A program made the position numbers and the translations under genes. The notes beneath the pieces were generated by a model. It was not told the DNA's origin and made no database searches. It saw only the letters and a program-made list of their open reading frames with translations. Positions 33,440 through 41,900 of a stretch of DNA of 64,000 bases are shown in pieces. The number at the start of each line of letters is the position of its first letter. The first letter of the stretch is position 1. The DNA is from Stieleria marina (GTDB taxonomy: Bacteria > Planctomycetota > Planctomycetia > Pirellulales > Pirellulaceae): contig CP036526.1 in the NCBI GenBank assembly GCA_007741555.1, positions 6,495,719 to 6,559,718 of the forward strand, in the 5' to 3' direction.

Positions 33440-33982
33440 TTATTTAGGAGCGATCATGCAGATCATTCGACGACCGTGTTGTTGTGGCCTGGTTTCCACC
33501 TTGCCATGTTCGCTCAAAATTTCGATGACCATCTCCATGACCTTGCGGCCTTCTTCGATGTGAGCCATCTCGCGACCACGGAACAAAACGCTGACCTGGA
33601 CTTTGTCCTTATGCTCTAAGAACTTTTCGGCCTGACGAATCTTGGTACGGATATCTTCCTCACCCGTTTTCGGGCGAAGACGAATCTCTTTCGTCTTGGT
33701 GTGCGTTTGACCTTTGTTGGTCTTCTTCTTTTTTTCGTATTTGAACTTGCCGTAATCCATGATTCGGCAGACCGGTGGCCGCTCTGTAGGCGCCACTTCG
33801 ACAAGATCCAAGCCAGCATCACGTGCCCGCTCAAGCGCTTGTTCGGTCGGAATCACCCCAAGTTGTTCGCCATCTTCGCTTACAACCCGAATGGGCGTGA
33901 TTCGAATTTGAGAATTGATTCGTACCGTGTCTCGATTTTCAGGTTGGTTATTTCTTCGTGCCAATGCCACCAAAAACATCAT
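33440..33982 (-). CDS. infC: Translation initiation factor IF-3
   Basis: About 180 residues with both IF-3 domains: [20 protein letters not shown] and [20 protein letters not shown] in the N-domain, [19 protein letters not shown] at the linker, and the C-domain [20 protein letters not shown]. It prevents premature subunit joining and checks start codons. The start is uncertain: ATG 33982 or 33979 (GGAG just upstream), or TTG 33964 (giving [10 protein letters not shown]). IF-3 genes often use rare start codons for self-regulation. The usual partners rpmI and rplT are not here; a Nif3-like gene follows instead. Confidence 0.93.
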   Translation of the reverse strand: MMFLVALARRNNQPENRDTVRINSQIRITPIRVVSEDGEQLGVIPTEQALERARDAGLDLVEVAPTERPPVCRIMDYGKFKYEKKKKTNKGQTHTKTKEIRLRPKTGEEDIRTKIRQAEKFLEHKDKVQVSVLFRGREMAHIEEGRKVMEMVIEILSEHGKVETRPQQHGRRMICMIAPK

Positions 33983-34181
33983 CTCCGGCCGAAGGGCTGT
34001 CCGGCGCAAATAAGTAAAACAAAAACGAGAGAATCAGGTCAGTCGCAACCAACAGGACCCCGCTCAAAGTAACGGCCTCGTAGCAAAGAGAATCCAGATC
34101 ATTCCGGTACTCTGTGCTGGTCGACGCCGACGCCTTCTCACGCGAGAAGTCTAGCTTGTATTTGATGGGTAAACGCAGCAA
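33948..34181 (-). CDS. Small hypothetical membrane protein overlapping infC
   Basis: A 77-residue frame with one hydrophobic segment ([18 protein letters not shown]) and an acidic tail. It overlaps the start of infC by about 35 bases in another frame. Codon pattern and the tidy overlap make it possible, perhaps as a translational leader for infC, but there is no family match and I hold it as tentative. Confidence 0.35.
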   Translation of the reverse strand: MLRLPIKYKLDFSREKASASTSTEYRNDLDSLCYEAVTLSGVLLVATDLILSFLFYLFAPDSPSAGDDVFGGIGTKK

Positions 34182-34550
34182 AATCGCTAAATCCGAAAAG
34201 GTCGCGTCAACCCCAATCTGCCTTTAGTATCCGGACGGGCCCCGTTCAGCGTCAACAGCGAAACCCCCGAAAAGCCAAGTTTTGGGGCAGAGAACGAGAA
34301 TCAGGTGACTGACGCGATCAATTTGCATCGTCTTTTGCCTTCGTTGGGAGTATTCCCAAAGCAAGTAACCGCCGAACACCTAGATTTTTCGTGTTGGGCG
34401 TGAATGGGCCGCGACCGTTAAACCAGTCGCTAAATCCTACGACTTGACGATTCCTCAAGTCCCGAACACACTACTCAATCGATCGATAGTCGAGTGCGTT
34501 AAGCAGTTGCGGCGTTTACGACCGATCACCAAAAGACACCCGAACAATTC
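34182..34550. other. intergenic region upstream of tRNA-Val and infC
   Basis: About 370 bases between the leftward infC unit and the rightward tRNA-Val. No gene is supportable; the divergent promoters should lie here. Confidence 0.5.
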
Positions 34551-34624
<74 letters not shown>

Positions 34625-34912
34625 TTGAATGCCCTCGTCTCATGCAGACCGCATAAGGGCGGACGGGGCCCCAAGTAAGCACCCTGCCGGCTTTTTGGAA
34701 CGCCTCCTCTTTCTTCGCAGACCGGACACTCTGTCCTAATCTGCTGCGAATTCTTGCAGCCAAACCGATCGCTTGTCCAATTTCGATTGATCGCCTCAGT
34801 CACGCTTGACCGAAAAAAAGAGGCTGGCTCTTTTGATTCTTTGGCCCGGGCCGATTCACGTTGATTGATTACGATGCTCACGGACTGACCGACCACCCTA
34901 TTTCAACGACAC

Positions 34913-35869
34913 ATGACTCACTACGACATTTTCAATGGCGACGCGGACGGAATTTGTGCGCTGCATCAATTGCGACTTGCCGAGCCGCGTGAAACCACGC
35001 TGGTGACCGGAGTCAAACGCGACATCAACTTGGTCAAACGCGTGGTCGCCAAGACAGGAGACTCGGCGACGGTGCTGGATATTTCGCTGGACAAGAACCG
35101 TGACGATTTGGTTCGACTACTCAGTGCGAACATGCCGGTGCTGTATTTCGACCATCACTTCGCCGGCGACATCCCTGATTCGGATCTCTTGACCTCGCAC
35201 ATCGATACAGCCGGTGACGTATGCACTGGCTTGTTGGTCAACCGATACTTGGACGGCGCGCATTTGCCATGGGCCGTGACCGCGCTGTACGGCGACAATC
35301 TTCATGACGCCGCCCAACAAGCTGCCAAACCGCTGGGGCTGGACCATCAGCAATTGTCACAACTAGAGACGCTGGGCACGCTGCTGAATTACAACGGATA
35401 CGGCAGTACCTTGGACGATCTGTATTTTGCTCCCGACGACCTGTACCGAAAGATCCAACCCTACCGCGACCCATTAGACTTCATCGCGTCGGATGAAAAC
35501 TTCCAGCGACTGCAGAATGGCTTTACCGACGACATGAATCGAGCTGAGTCGATCGAGCCAACGCTGCAGACCGATACGTGCGCGATGTTCGTTTTTCCAG
35601 AAGACTCGTTTTCGCGACGTGTCAGCGGAGTCTACAGCAATCAGCTGGCACGCCAGAACGCAAACCGAGCGCATGCACTGGCAAGTCTATTGCCGTCAGG
35701 TGACTACCTGGTCAGCGTCCGGGCGCCGTTGGCAACCAAGAGCGGCGCGGACGAACTATGTCGTCAGTTCCCAACGGGCGGAGGCAGAAAAGCCGCCGCA
35801 GGAATCAATCAGCTTCCGGCAGATCAGCTACAAGCGTTTCAAGCAGCGTTCGAGAAACAGTTTAGTTAA
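34913..35869 (+). CDS. DHH-family phosphoesterase
   Basis: A 318-residue protein starting with the DHH-domain motif FNGDADGICA, followed by TVLDISLDKN, YFDHHFAGD (the DHH motif itself) and a C-terminal glycine-rich DHHA-type motif FPTGGGRKAAAGIN. Members cleave phosphodiesters in short oligonucleotides or cyclic dinucleotides with Mn2+. The substrate here is not evident; an oligoribonuclease-like role is possible. The start is ATG 34913, about 290 bases after tRNA-Val. Confidence 0.85.
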   Translation: MTHYDIFNGDADGICALHQLRLAEPRETTLVTGVKRDINLVKRVVAKTGDSATVLDISLDKNRDDLVRLLSANMPVLYFDHHFAGDIPDSDLLTSHIDTAGDVCTGLLVNRYLDGAHLPWAVTALYGDNLHDAAQQAAKPLGLDHQQLSQLETLGTLLNYNGYGSTLDDLYFAPDDLYRKIQPYRDPLDFIASDENFQRLQNGFTDDMNRAESIEPTLQTDTCAMFVFPEDSFSRRVSGVYSNQLARQNANRAHALASLLPSGDYLVSVRAPLATKSGADELCRQFPTGGGRKAAAGINQLPADQLQAFQAAFEKQFS

Positions 35870-35951
35870 TTTCAAAAGAACGAATGCGAAGAGGAGATCG
35901 CGGCGATCCCGTTTACTGAACTACCTGCCCCGATAACCCTGATCCCGATGA

Positions 35952-36410
35952 CTACGTACGCAAGCTGACCAGATACTGCCCGCCGGTACTGGCGATTTCC
36001 GTGCGGACTTCCAAGTTCGGCGCGAGCCGCGAGAGTCGATCAATCAGCCAAGCGGCAACCATGTCGGCGTCTTCCTGAGTGGGGCAACGTGCCATCGCTT
36101 CACGGCCCCCTTTTCGCTCCAGTCGCTCGGCCGCGGCGATGATGGGTGCCGGGTCGACGACAATCAGGTGTTCGGCCCATGGAACCACCGGATCATTCGC
36201 GCCTTTGCCGGTGTTGCACGCCTTGTGCGCCAGGCGCTCCGGCGGCACGTGCTTCTTGTCCTGTTTTTTTTTCTTTGCGCGGGCTTTGGTGATGCACTTA
36301 TCCAACGTGGCGGCACGAGGATCGTTGGGTGGCATGTCGCGGTCTACGGGTTCGTCGCACAGCCAACACCGCCAGCCGTCCGCTTCGCCGACATCATTGA
36401 GTTGTCCCAT
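35952..36410 (-). CDS. HNH-like zinc protein
   Basis: A 152-residue protein with CWLC near the N-terminus (ADGWRCWLCDEPVD), a basic Lys-rich stretch (ITKARAKKKKQDKKH) and AHKACNTGKGAND, which resembles the last H/N segment of HNH nucleases. The first His of HNH, expected after TLD, is Lys-Cys here, so catalytic activity is doubtful. The remainder (~85-152) is unassigned. It converges with the DHH gene. Confidence 0.55.
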   Translation of the reverse strand: MGQLNDVGEADGWRCWLCDEPVDRDMPPNDPRAATLDKCITKARAKKKKQDKKHVPPERLAHKACNTGKGANDPVVPWAEHLIVVDPAPIIAAAERLERKGGREAMARCPTQEDADMVAAWLIDRLSRLAPNLEVRTEIASTGGQYLVSLRT

Positions 36411-36747
36411 CCGTTGTGATTCCTGGATTCTTTGAAGGTTGCTCGTCCATCAGGCCTGTCCTGGCAAGTCTACTGCAACGGAGCCAAGTTGCGAAATGGA
36501 GACGACGACGCCTTGGAGGACTGCTGGACGTGTTTTTTGATGCGTTTGGCCCAAGCGGGCGGCGATGGAACGGAGGCTGAAAACACTGACCTGCGAGAGC
36601 CTCTTTGCGACTCATGGGACGTCATGTTACGGTACGTTGGATGTTACGGTAGGTTCGGGACGCTGTGCTAAATCAGGAGCGATGTCTCCTGGCCATTCCC
36701 CCCCTCCATTCCTGCGGAAGCTGTGATGCTTCTGAATCGGTAGTCTC
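36411..36747. other. intergenic region with an imperfect direct repeat
   Basis: About 340 bases between the HNH-like gene and the RIO kinase. ATGTTACGGTACGTTGG at 36624-36640 is followed at once by a near copy, ATGTTACGGTAGGTTCGG. This might be an operator or a slippage product. No gene is supportable. Confidence 0.5.
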
Positions 36748-37593
36748 TTGAAAGTCCCCAAGCGTATCAAGCCGCTCATCGAAGACGGACTCATTGACCA
36801 AGTCTTGGGCTCACTGATGAGCGGAAAAGAAGCCCAGGTTTTTCTGGTGCGTTGCGGCGACGAAACACGCTGTGCCAAGGTGTACAAAGACGTCACCAAA
36901 CGCAGCTTCAAGAATGCAGCTCAGTATCAAGAAGGCCGCAAGATCCGCAACAGTCGCCGACAGAGAGCGATGGAAAAGCGTTCCAAATTTGGCCGCGATC
37001 AACAGGAAGTCGTGTGGCAGCGGGCCGAAGTCGATGCATTGTACAAACTTGCCGATGCAGGTGTCCGAGTCCCCAAGGCCTACGGTTTCTTTGACGGTGT
37101 GCTGTTGATGGAATTGATCACCGACGGGGACGGCGACGTCGCCCCGCGATTGAACGACATTAGCATGTCGGCTGAACAAGCCGTCAAAGATCACGCTACC
37201 GTGATGACCTATGTTTTGCGAATGCTGTGCGTGGGACTGGTGCACGGTGACCTTTCGGAATTCAATGTCCTGCAAGACGCAACGGGGCCGGTGATCATCG
37301 ACTTTCCCCAAGTCATCAATGCTTCGGGAAACAACAACGCCAAGACCATGCTGCTACGTGACGTTCGCAACATCACGCAGTACTACGCACAGTACGCTCC
37401 CGAACTGGCCGATTCGCACTACGCCGACGAGATGTGGGAACTGCACGAAAAAAGTGAACTGGTGCCTGATTTCAAACTAACAGGCAGATTCAAATTTTCG
37501 ACCGAAGCCGCCAATGTCGACTCGGTGCTCAAGATGATCGACTTGGCTCATGAAGAAGAACTGGCTCGGCAGGAACGTCTGAACGGTGGGTAG
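36748..37593 (+). CDS. RIO-type serine/threonine protein kinase
   Basis: A 281-residue RIO1-like atypical kinase. Features include LMSGKEAQVFLVRCGDETRC (P-loop substitute), KVYKD with the ATP-binding Lys, LVHGDLSEFNVL (catalytic loop Asp and Asn) and VIIDFPQVIN (metal-binding Asp, DFPQ as in RIO1). In archaea and eukaryotes RIO kinases act in ribosome maturation; the role in bacteria is unclear. The start is TTG 36748: an in-frame stop lies 12 bases before it and the conserved VPKRIKPLIEDGLIDQVL begins at codon 3, so a later ATG would cut the domain. Confidence 0.88.
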   Translation: MKVPKRIKPLIEDGLIDQVLGSLMSGKEAQVFLVRCGDETRCAKVYKDVTKRSFKNAAQYQEGRKIRNSRRQRAMEKRSKFGRDQQEVVWQRAEVDALYKLADAGVRVPKAYGFFDGVLLMELITDGDGDVAPRLNDISMSAEQAVKDHATVMTYVLRMLCVGLVHGDLSEFNVLQDATGPVIIDFPQVINASGNNNAKTMLLRDVRNITQYYAQYAPELADSHYADEMWELHEKSELVPDFKLTGRFKFSTEAANVDSVLKMIDLAHEEELARQERLNGG

Positions 37594-37637
37594 GCAGTGG
37601 GGGCAAGCAGTCGGGGTGAGCTTGCGGCGCAGTCCTG

Positions 37638-37693
37638 GCGTGGCAAGCGGGGCCGGGCGTGGCAAGCGGGGCCGGGCGTGGCAAGCGGGGCGG
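37638..37693 (+). repeat. GC-rich 19-bp tandem repeat, about three copies
   Basis: GCGTGGCAAGCGGGGCCGG repeats at 37638-37656 and 37657-37675, with a third, slightly shortened copy at 37676-37693. Similar GGCAAGCG units continue on both sides. It lies just after the RIO kinase and before the end of the convergent gene train. Confidence 0.9.
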
Positions 37694-37748
37694 GGCAAGC
37701 GTGATGACCTGCTTTACGGCTCTCCGCGCCGACTTTGCACGAGCGTGC

Positions 37749-38912
37749 TTAACGTTGATAGATCGGCAGCAGTTGGTAGGCCGGCGTCAGGGCCAAGATA
37801 GCGAGCGAGGTGCTGTAGGTTTCGCCGTAGGCTTGTTCGTTTGATACGCCAGCGGGCCACGCACCTGTGTCACTTTGTTCGGAAATCAAATTCGCGGCGA
37901 TCTGCGGAAACATCTGATTCCAGGCATCCCCACCGACCTGCGCCATTGCTTGGCTAGTGTAATAGGTTGCTAGGTAAAAATAGTTATTCTGCCACGGCTT
38001 GGGGTACGGACGCGAAAGCAACCAGCGAACCGATTGCGTCACACCAATATGCTGATGACGCCCACCCAAAATCAACGTCAGCGTGGCCGACGATGTGTTG
38101 GCAAGCGAGATCATCGGATTGGTCGACTGCGACTCTTTGGGCCGATATCGAAAAACGCCTTTTTCGGGCTTCTCATTCTCTTCGTCATAACAGCGTTCAA
38201 CGAAATCTAATCCTTCGTCAAAATACTGTTTGGGAACATTGAATTCTGCGTTACGGGCCGAACGCAAAAACATCAGTGCCCACCCTGTAACCGACATGTC
38301 CGACGACGCCTGTGGGCCTTCCGGAAATCCGTATCGCCATCCGCCAAAGTCAGACTCTAAAGACTTCTTTCGACTCTGCACTTCGCGGTGATAAACCAAT
38401 GCTTGATGCAGTGCTCCTTCGATTCGTTTGCTGCGGTCGCCGGACGTCATTCCGTAAACTTCGCCTAACATCAGCCCGGCGATGGAATGGTTGTATGTGA
38501 CCGTTTGTGCGGGGGTCAGGTGAGTCGCTGGCGGCACGACGGCTCGCAGCGAAAAGTAACCTTGGTGACGCTGGGTGCTGAGCACAAAATCAATCGCGTT
38601 GGACAACTGCTGACCGTAGGGTCCCTGATCCGGCACGTGGCCGCGAGACAGAAACGCCATGATTGCCATCGACGTCACGCCGGGCTGAGCAATGTCGGCA
38701 CTGGGAAAACTGCCGTCATCTGCCTGCTGTGTGGCCAGCCATCGCAATCCTCGGTCCACCGCAGACTCGACGCGAGACCACTCGCCCGGAGGCAATGCGG
38801 CACTCAAGTTTGAATCGACCGCGATGATCGAATCAACGGGTGGTTGCGGCTGAGCTTGCGCAGTCGGTACGACGACCATTGCAAACAACACAGCTAGGAT
38901 GTTTCGGCACAT
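37749..38912 (-). CDS. Exported prenyltransferase/squalene-oxidase-repeat protein
   Basis: A 387-residue secreted protein. A signal peptide (ILAVLFAMVVVPTAQAQ) is followed by alpha/alpha-barrel repeats: GLRWLATQQADDGSFPSADI, GVTSMAIMAFLSRGH, HSIAGLMLGEVYGM, WRYGFPEGPQASSDMSVTGW. This is the squalene-cyclase/prenyltransferase fold, found in many planctomycete secreted proteins without proven cyclase activity. I see no DCTAE-type motif. The start is ATG 38912, immediately before the signal peptide; the frame is open to 39059 but that overlaps the neighbour. It is the last gene of the long minus-strand train, 14 bases after the 1,527-residue gene. Confidence 0.82.
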   Translation of the reverse strand: MCRNILAVLFAMVVVPTAQAQPQPPVDSIIAVDSNLSAALPPGEWSRVESAVDRGLRWLATQQADDGSFPSADIAQPGVTSMAIMAFLSRGHVPDQGPYGQQLSNAIDFVLSTQRHQGYFSLRAVVPPATHLTPAQTVTYNHSIAGLMLGEVYGMTSGDRSKRIEGALHQALVYHREVQSRKKSLESDFGGWRYGFPEGPQASSDMSVTGWALMFLRSARNAEFNVPKQYFDEGLDFVERCYDEENEKPEKGVFRYRPKESQSTNPMISLANTSSATLTLILGGRHQHIGVTQSVRWLLSRPYPKPWQNNYFYLATYYTSQAMAQVGGDAWNQMFPQIAANLISEQSDTGAWPAGVSNEQAYGETYSTSLAILALTPAYQLLPIYQR

Positions 38913-38926
38913 GTTGCAGCTTCGTC

Positions 38927-41900
38927 CTAAGGTTGGGCGCCCACGAGTTCTCGGAGGCTGTCTTGATAATGCTGAATGGCCTTGCGGTATTCTTCTGGCG
39001 GTTTCTTTCCGCGGACCTGCCACAAGCCGTCCTCCAGAGTGGAACTCAGCTTGTTCCATTGTTCATCTGCGATCGATTCACCTCGTCGGGCAGCGGCAAG
39101 AACCGATTGAGCCTGATCGGATTGTGCGATCTTTTGCCAAGCCGACGAAGGCTGCTGGTCGTCTGCGTTCGGTTTCATCAACTCACGAAGCTGTCGAGCA
39201 ATCTGCAGCAACCTCTCTTTTTGCTTCGCTGACTGGCCCTGGGATGCAGCTTGCGTCTCGATCTCCAACAGCGATTTTTCCATTTCCTGCTGTGCCCGTT
39301 TCGCCTGGGCGATCTTGTCTTGCTGCTCTTTCGTCATGGGTTGGGAATCCGTTTTATCCGGCCGCGGTTTGGATTGATCGCCCGCTTGGCTGCCCTGTCG
39401 ATTAATCTTGGTTTCGCGTTTCACCCTTGCTCGGGCCGCGTCTCCCGATGATCCCAGCAAGGAGGCTCCCTGCTGTTGCCACATCATGGCGTCAGCCTGG
39501 ATTCTTAAGTTGCGGCGTCTGCGCGGAAGCCCCAATTGAGCCGCGATATTTGGCTCACGCTCCAGGCGCGCCAAAAATTCATCCAAGGTTGGATCTCTCA
39601 AATCGGCAACGCTTGGATTGGGTTCGTCATACTGATCCAGCGCGTCAACGACAGCGCGACGCATTTGATCAAACAGATCCTCTGCTTCGGCGAGTCGCTT
39701 CAACGCGAGCTGTTGTTGACGCGACGATCGCTCCAGATCCCCTGCCTTGGCAGCGATCGTAGCGGCGACTTGGTTAAACGTAATCGACTCCATCACGCGA
39801 TGAAGTTTGGAGACCAGATTCGTGACTTCTACGGGAACGATTGCATCGTCGACTTGCCGCGTGAACTCTTGCGCAAGCTCTGCCTGAATGTTCTGCATTT
39901 CCATTCGCAACTCCTGCGTTTCGATCGCCAGTTCATGCTGTTCGACGGCGGCGATCGAAGCATAGTTGGCTTTTGACAGGTACTGCACCGTCATTGCCCA
40001 AGCTTCGGACTTGGCTCCCACAATACGATTTTCTAGCAGGCGAGGAGACACAAAAACACTAATCTCTTCTTGGTCGTCATGCTCCACCTGCAGCTGATCC
40101 AGATAAGCTTCCATCGTGTCACTCATCACCACCAAGGCTTCGCTTCGTTTTTGGATCTCTGCGAATCGTTCCGGAGTAATCTGCTGAAGTAATTTTTCGG
40201 CGTCCATGGCAAGCAATCGAGCCGCCTGTGCCATTGCATCAGCATGATGGATGATCTGCGCCGGGGTGCCGCGATCGGCGTCGGCGATCAGTGGCATTTG
40301 CCGTGTGACCCGCTCGGTAAAGTCGGCGATGTCACTGGCAAGATCGTCAACGGCACCGACACGCATTTCTGCAATGATGTTCCAAAGATCATCGCGTTGC
40401 TGATCGTCGATTTCGATCCAGCCCATCATTTCGACAGTTGCCTCGTCTTGTCGCTCAGCCAGATCGGATAGCCGCGACCGCATGTTCTGATTGCGTCGGC
40501 GGGTAAGATCCAGATATCGAGACAGCAGCCTTGGATCGTCGCCAAGCATTCGGCCCAACTCTTTTAGCATTTCGCGACGCAACCGAAGATTCTCGGCAAG
40601 CTGATCCAGATAGTCTTGGTCAACTTCGATGATCGACATTCGGCGAGACATCGGATTTCGATTTTGTCTGAATTCGCGAAGAAGCTTCTGACTCTTTTCA
40701 ACGATCACATCGTACATCTCGGCCGTTTCTTCGATCGACTTTTTGTAGTCCTCATCTCGTTTGACACGATCATATTTCTTCAGCAGTTTGTCCAGTCGCT
40801 CGCGAGCACGGCTGATGTTTCCCAAAGCGACCTTGGCGTCCAGATCGCTGGCACCGGGTCGACGGATCGCTGCAAAGATTCGATCCCGAGCGGGCGTGAT
40901 GTGGTAGCGCGAGATATCAACCATCTGTAGACCGACAAAAGCAAATTCGTTTTCCTTTGTATCGTTTCTCAATTCGGTGACCGTGTCTTGGATTGCACCA
41001 ATTTGCTGGTCCAGCTCGGTAAATTTTGCTCCGCGGGTGGAGTCGGGCAATCGGTGATCGACCAGCATTTTCAATGCTGTTTGCATTAACGCGAGCTTTT
41101 GGTCGATTTCAACAACCCGGCGACGAATGTCTTTGTCGCCTTCGTCGACGGGATCAATTTCGTCTGCGGTTGCGATCGCTGTGAGTCGTTCAGTGATCTT
41201 CAATCGCCGACGATTGGTTTCAGTGTTTTGCCCGCTTTTGGCCAATGATTGTTTGACCGAACTCCTGGTCCCAGAGGCCATCGCAGTCAGCTGCGCGGTA
41301 GTGGGTTTGCTAGATTTCTTGTCAGAAGTATCGGTCGGTGGCTGATTCTTCGGTGAGGAAGCGGCTGAGTTGTCAGCGAGCTTGGAGGAAGTGGTGTCGT
41401 CCGGCGAACGCTTCCTATTTGCAGCGGCAGTTTGGCGGGGCCGGGAATTGGGATTGGAAGCGTCGCCTTTTGCGTTGGAGGCTGTTTGATCAGACGTTTT
41501 AGCATCTGACTCATCTCGCTTGGGAGCGGATCGATCTTGACTGGTCGCCTTCGTTTTCTTCGCCGCAGCCAACTCGTCCTTGCCCGGATTCTTGGCGTCT
41601 ACTACAGGCGACATGGATTCTAACGGCGACATGGATTCGTGTGCTTGTTCGGCGCCCGCATCCTTATTGCTTTGGTCGTTAGAACCAGAAGCCAAGTCGG
41701 ACGGCGTGGGAGACGATTTTTCAGCAGATTCTTTGGAGGCCGCCTTCGTCATCTGCGACGCCAAATCATCTCCTTCACGCCCGGCAGGTTTTGTCGATCC
41801 CAGTTTTAACGCTCGCTGTTCTGCCGTTTGCTGTTTTGACGTTGCCCGTGCTACACGCTGGTCAGCATCAGCCACCTTGCTCCCCGGATCATTCGTGCCG

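Noticed and set aside
33948..34181. Ribosomal protein or firm infC leader peptide
   Set aside because: No family match; kept only as a tentative small membrane protein.
37638..37693. CRISPR array
   Set aside because: Copies are directly adjacent with no spacers and no cas genes nearby.
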